From Fomitopsis serialis (lineage: Eukaryota > Basidiomycota > Agaricomycetes > Polyporales > Fomitopsidaceae), in contig NW_025955436.1 of NCBI RefSeq assembly GCF_022376445.1, positions 1-27,719 on the forward strand: a stretch of DNA of 27,719 nt. The letters are read 5' to 3'. The translations under genes were made by a program, and so were the position numbers. Below are positions 10,705 through 20,740 of the stretch, piece after piece. The notes under the pieces are model-generated. The model was not told the DNA's origin and did not search any database. It saw only the letters and a program-made list of their open reading frames with translations. Each line of letters opens with the position of its first letter. Position 1 is the stretch's first letter.

Positions 10705-11082
10705 ATGGGTGGCGAGTTGGTCTACCGTGACTTCATGTCAAAGGTCTGCGTATCCGGCGAATGTCTTGGCAGCTGGTTCCGCTGTACGCTGCGAGACAGA
10801 AGAAATGAGACGGGTATCACTGGAACTAAAGTCAGCAGCGCTCAGGGCCAATCACTGCGGTTCGAACCTGTGCAAGCGGACGGAAACGCTGGAGTGGTCA
10901 GAGTTGGACATAAGGTTTATCCGGCATTGAGCAGCATAGGATTCCTATCAAATGGTTACACCGAACAGGGACTCGGAACAAGTTGGCAGTGCCATACTGA
11001 CCCCTCTCGTGTCTCCGTGCCAGTCTTGAAGCTTGAAGCTTATAACTTGAAGGTGCCAAAAAGTACTAGAGTGTTGTTGTAG
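10705..11082 (+). CDS. Possible small intronless gene, 125 aa, unknown function
   Basis: An ATG in strong context (A at -3, G at +4) opens 125 codons ending in TAG at 11080-11082. Composition is balanced and protein-like, with alternating hydrophobic and polar stretches suggestive of beta strands (SLRFEPVQADGNAGVVRVG, for example). There is no signal peptide, membrane segment or recognised motif. It has five cysteines. No intron is needed, unlike the other genes here. It lies between the two - strand genes, paralog A and the EF-hand/ZZ gene. It could be a small lineage-specific gene or a chance frame. Confidence 0.4.
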   Translation: MGGELVYRDFMSKVCVSGECLGSWFRCTLRDRRNETGITGTKVSSAQGQSLRFEPVQADGNAGVVRVGHKVYPALSSIGFLSNGYTEQGLGTSWQCHTDPSRVSVPVLKLEAYNLKVPKSTRVLL

Positions 11083-11265
11083 ACGCCGTACGTACGGATG
11101 ATAAAGTTTTCAAGTTAACGCCTCGGAAGTCCGCGAATTGCATAGTATTAGTACCAACCGGTGTGTACTTACCGATCGACATTATGGTTTCATGGTGAAC
11201 GGTAACTATGAAGCATAGGGCCAGAGGCGCAGGACTCATCTTCTATTCTAGAAAACGAAAAAGCG

Positions 11266-11509
11266 ATGTCGAGTCCACCGCGTCGATATTTCGGCTTCGT
11301 GATTGGCTCCGAAGAGTCCGAACTCCGCATCCACAGCAGCCCACCGTGTACCGTCCGTACACGTGACCGCGCGACGGGGCCCCGGGTGCGAGGGCCTCCT
11401 TGTCTCCCGCTTTTGTCACAATCTGAATATACTTACATACTCACAGGATCACGACTCAGAAACAGCTGCGAGCACGTATAAGTCATTAAATGTCACAGTC
11501 GATTACTAA
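11266..11509 (+). CDS. Possible two-exon micro-gene, 60 aa, or a gene relic
   Basis: Exon 1 is 11266-11385 (40 codons) and exon 2 is 11447-11509 (20 codons and stop). The 61-nt intron has a GTGCGA donor, a pyrimidine-rich stretch, a CTTAC branch site and a CACAG acceptor. Reading is in phase 0 on both sides. The start MSSPPRRYFGFVIGSEESEL faintly resembles the N-terminus of larger agaricomycete proteins of unknown function, so this may be a truncated remnant. It lies just past the 3' end of the EF-hand/ZZ gene on the opposite strand. Confidence 0.3.
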
Positions 11510-11571
11510 CCCACCAGGTTTTGCGCGACGTAACTTAAGTACATACACATCAACACCTTCTGGATTCGACG

Positions 11572-14500
11572 CTAGCGCGGCTCGTTTTCGCATGATTTAG
11601 GTCGTAGGAGGGCATTCTCCAGCAGCTCCTGGATACGAGATAGCTGCGCTTCAACTCCCTCCAGCCTGCTATTAAAGCTATCGTGGATCGACCCCAACCT
11701 CGTCTCTAATGATTCGATACGCTGCTCCATCGACATACACGCCTCTTCTGTCATTTGAGTCTGACATCTTACGAGCGTGTGTGTATCCATGTGCCGTTCC
11801 TTCGTTATACCCCCCTTCGTGTCGCATGTCATGCATATGAACACGTTATCTGCCTCCAGTTCAGCGTGGCTCGCCTCGAAATGACATGCGCACGCACCAT
11901 CACACTCTATACAGTACCAGCAGGGCCACCTCACGCTGCTTTCACAGCCTAGGCATCCGAGTGTTCTGTGTGTCGTAACCGACGTCTCCGGGCCATCCGC
12001 AGAGCCTATATCTCGCAATGATGCTAGATCGTCAAACATCGCGCGGGCCCTCCCTAAAGCCCTCCGAGCTTGCACCTCGTTCTGTTGGCGTTCGCGCACA
12101 TGCATGGTCTTCCTGAGCTGCAAGATATCGTGCGTCGGGAGGTGAGGCGAAGTCAAGTCCGAGCGCTGATTCGGGCTGATGGGGGTGGTGAGGCAACGAG
12201 GGTCGCTACACAAGTCAATCGTATCCATGGACTCCGGCGCACAGGACATGCACACCATGCGCGAGCCCATGATACGTCCTTTGCAGCTATCACATTCAAA
12301 CCCTCTGCATAGCTTCAAATGTCAGTGGACGTTGGAGGTCGCGCGATGGAACCACGCACTCGTGTACACAAGCCGTGAGGAGAACTTGATACTCAGCGAC
12401 GGATGCGTAATACCGAGCATCTCTGGGACTCAGAGAGCGATACAACTCTCGCATTTCCTGGCTCTCATCAGGGCTGAGAGGACGGCCGTAATTTTCGCGC
12501 ACGCAGAATTCGATGTATCGATTCCGCGTGTCCCGTCGTCTCTTGAAGAACTTCCACGAGTAACTCGATCTGAGGACCTGGTGCTCCACTGCTGACAGCG
12601 CGAAACGCCATAATGCGTGGGGCTTGTTTATCTCGAGTTCCCAGGGTGCCGGACGGAAAGAGAGCACCTCGGGAGGCATGCGGGTCAAGACAAAAGGGCC
12701 AACCTCTGGTTGGCTGCTGTCCATCTCCTCGCCACCCCAGACACCCGAAATTCGCATGCGGTTTTCGCTCAGTTGGCCACGGAATTCCAGGACGATTGCC
12801 CGCACATTGAACTTCAGCAGCAGCGTGTAGTATGTTGCGCCGTGAGATGTGGTCTCCACATCGCCCAGGACAGCGAAAGTGATGCCCCTCCAGCTGTCGG
12901 GCATAGAACCAGCCGCCTCGAACTTGTTGAGCCCATGATCCGCAGCATGTATGTCAAGGGTGAACATTGGTCCCAAGGGCCACGCGCGTGTCTTCTCTCT
13001 GGACATGAAGCCATACCAAGTGCCCAAGCTGCGTACATGCGATGAATTCGTGTATGGGCATACTAGGTAGCTGACACACGTACATTTCCTTGACAGGCGA
13101 TTCGGCCCTGAGATCTGCTTCTGTCTCGACAAAATGCTTTGCATTGTATTGCTCGATTTCGGGGAAATATGGTTCCTTGAGTGAATAGTTCAAAGCGGCG
13201 AAACTGGACAGTCCTTCGTCTCCCACAGTGGACGACTGATCGTATTGGACGGGAGCCCATTGAAAGCTATACAGTCGTTTTCTGGCTTCGTTCCAGTTCT
13301 CTGTGAATTCGAACTATGAAAGTCTTAGTAAAGGAGGAATCGGCGGGGCAGACATAGAAACCTTACTATTCCACAATATCTGCTCCGGAATTGCTCGTCA
13401 GGTCGCAGATTTTGATGCAAGAAGGTCTCTACAGAGTGGCTTACATTAGATGCCGATCACTAGTATGACAGAACCGAAAGCAGAATCTCCCACCTTTCAA
13501 GCTTTGTCTCCTCTTCTTGCATGCGCTCACAACGGTCTGAAGATTGTCGATGCAGTCCAACAGGTCGCGCTTATCGACAATGCTATGCCGGCATGTTCTG
13601 AGGATTTGCAGGTCGCGTCGCAGCATCAAATAGAGCAGCGGGAACAGGTACTAACAGAGAGATGCCTAGTGGCTCAGTGACTCAGAAAGAAGGACAATGC
13701 TAATTCGATCTTACCTTCTCAATTCTCCCTGGTCCTGTGATAATTGATAATGTGGCTAAGTCGTCAACGCGGTAGCGGATGGTCTCTAGATTCCTCTCGA
13801 TCCTTTGTTCCTCGCTCGCGGCATACGCCTCGAAGCGGTGTTGGACCTTGTCGTGTAGCTCTATTGGCTGAAGGGGCATAATGACGAACATCACCTGCTG
13901 CCATATCTCTCCCAGGTATCGTTCGGCCATCTGACGGTTCTGATGGTGAATCCAAGGTTTGAGTGCAAACATGCTGTCTAATATCTGATGGATTTTCTCC
14001 TTGTATATCGTGGCGCTCCGTTGCCATCCTGTGCCGAGCGTGTCAGAAGGTATATAGAAGTTGGGGGGCGGAGCATTTACCGGCTGCCCAATACGCAATC
14101 CAATGAGGCAGACTACAGATAACAGCGCAACCGTTAGGTGTGCAATATGTAAATGCTTAAACACGAGTACTCGCCTCCAATTCGCCGGCCGAGAGCTAGT
14201 GAAGCAATTTGCTTCGAAGACAGTCACAAATCCTGACGCATCATCGTCAAAGGCTTCGCTGATAGACTGCAGCCTCTTCACGTCAATCAATCCTAGTGTC
14301 CAGGCGTCAGGATCAGGAGTATGCGCCGCCTCGAACGCCGCCTCGTTCCTGGTCCGTTCCGCGGCACGGTCATGGTAAAAGTCGTGTAATGCTAGAACGA
14401 AGTGCCTTGTTTTGACACTGCCGCGCCATCCCTTTATCTCAGATGTCAATGCATGATCTCGCACAATAGCGACACCCATACCATGTCCTTCCAGATGGCG

Positions 14501-16124
14501 TGTATATCCTAATGTCCTAGTGAGCGACGAACACGCCTTCGATAGCTCGCCCAAATACCTTGTCCAGTATCCTGTCATGAGGCCCTGCGGTTACCGACTC
14601 AATGACGCGGTCACTCTCTCGGATTACGACTTTCTCCGTATCTTCAACAATATGTCTTTGGAGCATTTCGAGCTTGCGCTCAAAAGTGGGCAGATTCTGC
14701 GCTGCGCCTTCCGCTGGGTCCCATAGGTCCGATTGCAATTCCTGAACATCTGCGGGATTACACCTGTCGGATAGTCCACCAGTACTGTCTGTGGTTTCCG
14801 TCACGGTGGAAAGAGCGACAAGCTCCTGGAGTGCGCGTTGGTCATGTAGGACTGCCGCGGCTCCCCCGCGACGCGCAACCTGATCATACATATTCTTCTG
14901 ATCTTGCGGGACGTACGTCTGCAGGAAATGTATAATTTGCTCGGTCCTAACGAACTTCCAGGTCAGTCGTCAGAGTAACCCCATGCGAGGGATACAGACC
15001 TTTCTTCCATCATATGCGCGAGGCTGTCCACTTTGTCGGAAACGTTGTCGACGCCACGAACCATGTGCGTGGACATAGCGAAGTTGAAGTCCGTGCGACG
15101 TTGCGCGAATAAATTCACCCAGCCGACAAAAGTGCTCTCCCAGAACGGTGCTTTGAGTACCCTCGCCAGAAGTCGCATCCTTGACCAGACGTCACACACA
15201 TTGGCGCACTTCTTGATGTCTTCGGCTGTCTGTTTGATGAGACCCTGCATTCTGCCTTCGAGGGTGACACCGTCTATGTCGGTTGCACTTGGGTCCTTGA
15301 TGTCATTGAGTCTGCGCCTCGTAAGTCCAACGAAGTTAGTATACAGGGCGATGGCTTACTGAAGCAGAACGGCCATCATATCCTTCATCTCGGCGTAGAG
15401 TGCGATGACCTTTGAGTCATTCTCACTCCGATTCATCTCTAGGGTGTAGACGGCTTTAAACGGGAGCACAGCGACTAAGAAGACCAGTCTGTCAAACATC
15501 GACATGACCCGAGTACGGTAACTTGACATGTACCTGAGATGAAAGGATGAATCTTGGCCACTTCATCCAGTGCTTTGACGAGCACCGGCACGCTGTCGAA
15601 GAAGCTGCTGATAGCATTCTGGGCAGAGTTGGACTCTAGGGGTGCAACTATCGTGCCAACTGTTTGTCCTGTGTTATCTGCTAGACGAGAAACGACGTGG
15701 GATGCTTGTCAGCAATCTGGTGGCCGAGTTCTCGTGAAAAGCACTGACCTAGGTCATCGAACCTCTTGCCTAATTTACCTCCCGGATTTGCTCTAGGCTT
15801 ATGGTCACGTAGCTCCTTCGCAGCATCGTCGATTGCCTCAGTTGTTCCGTCGTTGTCCCTGCGAACCAGGGAAGTCACATAGGACACATCGGCGGACAGT
15901 GCATCCGTCCTTTCGCTACTCGCGGCGATGGTGTCCTGAGAGATCTCGTTTTCAGGTACAGCTGTTTGACCGACGAATCGGATGTTTGGCTGGTGGCACG
16001 GTGTCGAGCTACCGTCGGCCGGTGTTGGCACCGCAGACCCTTGGTTCGCTCGTCGAACAGTCTCGGTTTGAAACGAGTCTGATCTGCCACTTTTAAATCT
16101 CGTGAAGATATTGAAAGGAGGCAT
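11572..16124 (-). CDS. 1272-aa protein: MLKL/HeLo-like helical N-terminus, EF-hand loop, C-terminal zinc clusters
   Basis: Fourteen exons: 16124-15749, 15680-15534, 15474-15360, 15311-15000, 14946-14559, 14508-14482, 14431-14175, 14112-14081, 14028-13715, 13650-13494, 13428-13367, 13313-13084, 13028-12360, 12304-11572; every phase agrees. A low-complexity start of about 125 residues is followed by a helical region (KALDEVAKIHPFI, LPFKAVYTLEMNR, EMKDMMAVLLQ) like the MLKL/HeLo-type bundles of fungal NLR-like proteins. Next comes a canonical EF-hand loop, DDDASGFVTVFE (D1, D3, S5, G6, V8, E12), then LPHWIAYWAAGW and TGPGRIEKYLFPLLYLML, which I recall as hallmarks of an agaricomycete family called only 'EF-hand protein'. 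The last exon holds FECDSC-x9-CMSC and a ZZ-like cluster (CLGC, CWYCIEC, CMTC, HMDTH), then a coiled coil. There is no NACHT or kinase domain. Function is unknown; calcium and zinc binding are inferred. The start is the first ATG giving an open frame. Confidence 0.82.
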
Positions 16125-16924
16125 AAGGACGCGAATGGTGACACGGTAAGGCAGAGCGCTAGCAGAATTGCCCTCGCTATATACGCCACGAGCTTGACGT
16201 AGCTCTGGTATCGTACTTCAGTACTTCAGTCTTGAAAGCTTGAAGCTTGATCGATTGATCATGGACGACGACACTGAGCTGCTCACGTACTTCAAAGTGA
16301 GAGAGGGCAACTTGGAACCCTGTCATACAGGTTGAAAGGACGAAGTCGCTCAGACTGATGATTCGTGTTGCACTGGCAAGAGAGGTGGGGGAAGATCGAG
16401 GACAAAGACTAGGATGCCAATTGAAGTGGATATACACGTGTACGAAAGGGGATCACTGTGACAGAGCTTCGGTATGATACGTCCTATAAGTCACACTGTG
16501 TTAGATGATCATCGTCTAGTGAATGGTGCTCAGCTGCCAATATGTCAATTTAAAGTTACTGGTCTTGAAAGCTTGACAACGACAGACAAAGAACGAGAAC
16601 GAGATGAATTTCGACAGAATGCACCCCTTCATACGTTCACGTGACGTAGCGCGTATAACCTGTTCGAGTTTAGCGGGTACTCGACTTCGTCCTGCACGTC
16701 GTCGAGCCCTCTTCCATCCGCCTCCTACTCCTCCCTTTTATCCGCCCACACCGTCGCCACCGACGCGCGCGCTGCCCCGCGAATAAACCGTCCAAACCGA
16801 TACATATTCAGTGAGAATCGGCCGGAGTCTATCGCGGAACTGGCGCTGATGAGAACGCCGTCCTCGCAGCGAACCCTCACGCTCTCTACTCACGACTTCA
16901 TTCTAGCCTTGCGCTGCCTGCTGT
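16125..16924. promoter_or_regulatory. Divergent intergenic region with CT-rich core promoter
   Basis: This region separates the divergent EF-hand/ZZ and single-pass membrane genes. On the + strand 16696-16770 is pyrimidine-rich (CCTCCTACTCCTCCC type), typical of fungal core promoters, about 150 nt before the ATG at 16925. Around 16213-16250 and 16561-16576 lie related CTTGAAAGCTTGA motifs. A stop-free stretch on the - strand (16437-16177) has no convincing start and is probably leader sequence. Confidence 0.45.
16213..16250. repeat. GTACTTCA / CTTGAAGCTTGA short-period repeat patch
   Basis: GTACTTCA is repeated directly twice, then CTTGAAAGCTTGAAGCTTGA follows. The same kind of motif recurs at 16561-16576 (GGTCTTGAAAGCTTGAC) and at 11021-11052 (CAGTCTTGAAGCTTGAAGCT). 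It looks like a dispersed simple-sequence family, or chance reuse of AAGCTT palindromes. Confidence 0.4.
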
Positions 16925-19900
16925 ATGGCAGCACCAACGCAGTCTCTTCCGTCTTGGATGACCCTCTCCTCCTCGATCATCACCGAACCCGACGGAAGTG
17001 TCTTCACCTCGTACACGACCCTCGTGTTGCCGCTCACGTACTACGGTCCCAGTGTGAGTTCGCCTTCGGTCTTCAATGGTTCATCTTCTCGAATGTAGGC
17101 TTTCGAATCGTTTCCGAGATGTTCGTCGCGTATCATGAGCACAACATCGTTAGTTGCAGTCAACGAGTCCCAATGCAGTGCTCAACGCGGACGGCGTAGA
17201 GCGGTGGTCGGTTGCAGCGTCGCTGCTCTCTGGATGCCGGGACCACACTCTCGTATCCATTCCCATGGCAGTGCGTGTGCGATGCGTGCTTGTGACGAAA
17301 TAGAGAAGTACATTCATTTCGGCAAAGCAGCTGGATCGCGAGATACGACAGGTCGACCATTGGCTTTCAGCCAGATGTTCTACACATCCCCTCGCTGAAG
17401 AACTGTTCTGTGCCTTGACTGCTCTGCCATACTATGACATCTGTTCACTGTCTTTCGAATTACTCACGCGGCCCCGTAGATTCCCCTGGACTCAGCTTGG
17501 ACGTACGGAGGGTTGACCCCACCTCCGTCTACCTCCGCAGCTCCTACCTCCGCATCGCCGTCTTCTACTGTGTCGCCATCGTCTGCTCCATCTAGTTCAT
17601 CTATGATGTCATCTTCCCCAACTCCCTCGTCGACCTCGACACCATCGGCATCAAGCTCAATACCGCCGAGCACCTCCATGACCAGCACGTCGTCGGCATC
17701 GGCGTCAGCGACATCTTCTGCCGCAGCAGCTGGCACGCATACCTCGAGATCAGCAACTATATTAGGCGCTGTGCTAGGCTCCCTTCTGGGCACACTGATC
17801 CTCGTGCTGTTGATACTCATTTGGCTACTCCTGCGGAGACACTACAGGGGCGTCAGGACCACGACCGACCCGCCGAGCAAGAGCGCGAGCTCGAGCTTCT
17901 GGAATCGGTCCACGACGGTGTTCTCGCGGCGCAAGTCTCGGCGGCAAACACCAATCTGGACGGAGTGGCAGATGGTCAATCCCGAGGATTTCGAGGATAG
18001 GCTGCCTCAAAGCCCGACGAGCCCGCGCAGCCCCGAAGAAGGCACTCCGCGTGACAGCGGAGACGAGACGGACCCCTTCCTGAACCGCACTGTCCGCGGT
18101 GCGAATGAGATGTCGCAGACGCAGTCGGGCACGGACACACTTGTTAGCGTGCCAGCGGCTGCGGCCCTCGCTGCAGGCACGGGCTCGACGCGCCGGCCAG
18201 GGACAACGACGCATGTGGGCGGACCCATCATGCCGCGCGAGGAGCTACTCGCGCGTATGAACGAAGAGGATGCTGCGATGCCGCAGGTGCGCCTAGTAAG
18301 CCCCTCGACTGACGAGCACACGTCGCCGCTTCTGCCACCTCCGCCGCTGGGCTCGGACCGCCGAAGCATGCGTGCGGCAAGGCCGTCGTTCATTGAGACA
18401 AAGTCAATGCGCTCGCTCGCGTCTGCCGCGTTCTCCGGGTCGTCAGAGAAGTCAGGCAGCATTGACGCGCAGGAGCAGGAGCGTGCAGAGCTGCTCACGG
18501 CGCGGCGAGTCAAGGTCAGTAACTACAGTCAGCCCACGTCGGACGCAGGCAACAGTTCCATCACGAGTGGCACCTCTGGCCTCGAGAGACTCGCGAACCT
18601 CCCGCGGATGAGCTGGTTTAGGCGGATGTCTTTCCTCCCCCCTCCCATGGGCTCGAGACCCAGCTCACGTGAAGGTGCGGAGGGGGATCGGTACACACGT
18701 ACACCCCCACGCTCGCATTCAAGACAGGGATCTCGCTCAAGACCACTCTCGTGGGCGCCGCTGCCCACACATGAGCCGACTAGTCCGACGCCGGATTCCA
18801 GCGGGAGTCGGAGACCGAGGCCACCATCGTCGTTCCCCCAGGGCTTGGGTCTCCTCATCGGCGGGGAACGGCCTGTCTCTTCTGTCAGTGCCAAGAGCCG
18901 TGCAAGCGTCAGCACCGTGTACCATGATGCGAGAGAGACCCCAAGCAGCTCGTTGGTAGACGTCAGCGTGACCCCGGCTGGAACGTTTGGATCTAATCGT
19001 TCACAACCGGGCATTCCGCCTGTGCCTCCGCTCCCTCAGGCCCGCACGGCGCCCGTGTCGCCGCTCGCAGAACTGACACCTGAGATCGCTACTCGTGGTG
19101 GCTATCTGGACATACCTGCCTATGAGCCACCTACCTATGAGGAGTCGCATCGTGACTCTCCGCACAGCTCTGGAGACTCCGGTCCAGGAGACACCGTCGA
19201 CGTGCTTGACATGCCTGTTCCCCGCCCTGCCTCGCCGTTCACTGCCGCCTCTGGAAGCAGCCGTACGCAACCTCCCCCGGGCCTGCCAAATCCTAGCGTG
19301 TGGCGCGACTCGCATGCGACGACGGATGGAACTTCTAGTACCTCTGGCATCAGGATTGACGTCCTGGAAGAGGCGCCGCCTCCGGCTCAAGATGGGTGGC
19401 GCACACTGTCAGGCAACGTCGGTGCTGCAGCACCCGGCGGGCGACGGACAACCTTTGGAGTGGTAAGTCCCATTGTTCTTTCACGGCGCAATTCAGTCTT
19501 ATGGTTTTTACAGCCTATGGTAATTCATCGGGATGCCCTGCAGTCCGAGCGTGGCTCTCTTGCGTCTGGACGGTCGCATCTCACTCCACATGTCCTGCAT
19601 TCGTCTGGCTCTACGGCTGCATCACTACACACGCACCATAGTTCCTCGTCCAAGTCGCACTCGCAAGGGCCTAGTGGCAGTTCTGGATCTCGTTCCGTCT
19701 CGCACGCTGGCTCAGTCGGCGAACGGAGGCTCGAACAGGTCAGCGAGACTGCTTCCCCACCCTTGTCCGCCGTCTTTTCCAGAGAAGGCGCCTGGAGCCC
19801 GACTTTACCAGGCGTGCGCCCGATGTCGCCCATCCGCCAATCGCCTTCGTCTTCTGCAGAAGAAGCGCCCGTGCTCCCGGAGCCGCGTCCTGCAACGCCG

Positions 19901-20092
19901 ACGACCGCTGCTGGGACGGTGACCTCCACGACGACTTCGAGGACTGAAGACAGTGGCACGCATGCGAGTGTGACGACGAGCGGTACGGACCCAGTGAGTG
20001 GCGCTGTGTTGCACTTTCCTGCGCTGCCGTGGTACCGACCCAGCGAACAGGGCTTCGTCGACTCCAGACGTGACGATGACCTCCTGTGGTAG
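16925..20092 (+). CDS. Ser/Thr/Pro-rich single-pass membrane protein, 896 aa
   Basis: Three exons: 16925-17053, 17480-19462, 19514-20092. Exon 1 encodes 43 residues with no classical signal peptide. The next stretch of about 80 residues is almost all Ser, Thr, Pro and Ala, mucin-like and probably O-glycosylated. A strong transmembrane helix lies at about 137-161 (ILGAVLGSLLGTLILVLLIL), followed by a basic stop (RRHYRG) and a long disordered tail. The tail holds the motif WTEWQMVNPEDF soon after the membrane, a PPTYEE motif that could bind WW domains, and a conserved-looking end (HFPALPWYRP). The layout resembles stress-sensor or anchor proteins, but I do not recognise a named family. Intron 1 is 426 nt, far longer than others here, yet both junctions are in phase 0 and the joined text GPS-IPLD fits. 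Intron 2 (51 nt) is in frame and stop-free, so retention would add 17 residues. Confidence 0.8.
17054..17479 (+). other. Unusually long intron (426 nt) in the membrane-protein gene
   Basis: The donor GTGAGT at 17054 and acceptor CCCCGTAG at 17477-17479 join phase 0 exons. Nothing inside resembles a conserved exon, and short frames within are unremarkable. Other introns in the window are mostly 48-70 nt; the next longest is 162 nt. Confidence 0.55.
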
Positions 20093-20740
20093 TGCGAGAG
20101 TACTCCCCCGGGTTTGATGATCGACCCCTTCCACTCTCCTACTCCGCATACCCCTTGCGTGCCCGTCGAGACAGCTCGATGGCGTACCTCCTTCACATCC
20201 TTGAACGGCCTTTACACGCGTTACCCGCTCTACCCCTTGCTCCCTACCCCTACCCCCGACCTCGTTCTGCGACACCTCATTCGAACTTCATCATGACTCC
20301 CGATACCTGTTAGATGTTTTGCATTGCTCTGCGTCACCTTTCATATCTTTGCTCCGATCTGGTTGTATCTATCCGTCACCTACTTATCTGATGCTCACGA
20401 CCCCCTTTATGATTATGACCTACATACTAACGACCGACAATGTATAGCGCGTCTTCTTGTCTCTGTATATGGTCTCGGAACGAGTTTGTTTGCCACGTGT
20501 CGGTCAACTGTAAAGCAAGGTAAGTACTGCGTCTGCGTCTTACAGTCTGGTATTCAGATGAACCACATCGTACATTACTTACTCATGCTGTCCTGGGCTG
20601 CCGTTCCCGACGGCACTGCCCCACGACTCGTGTGTATACGGACGACGATGCAACTCAAGAACTGCGCTATGGTACACGTACTAACGATACAATCCGGTCC
20701 CAGTTCCAACTTTTTCTTATCTCACAGGAACCCCCACTGT
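20093..20740. other. Intergenic region between convergent genes
   Basis: The membrane-protein gene and the Rieske/AIF-like gene end towards each other here. The sequence is CT-rich at first (20100-20260), then AT-richer, consistent with two 3' untranslated regions. A 158-codon + strand frame (20324-20800) overlaps the last exon of the oxidoreductase antisense and shows no protein-like features. Confidence 0.5.

Noticed and set aside
10860..10875. GGTTCGAACC, a tRNA T-loop-like string
   Set aside because: No acceptor, D-arm or anticodon arm can be folded around it; it is a simple palindrome inside a small ORF.
16177..16437. 86-codon - strand frame upstream of the EF-hand/ZZ gene, considered as an extra 5' exon
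   Set aside because: It begins without an ATG, and no donor joins it in phase to the ATG exon at 16124; probably leader sequence.
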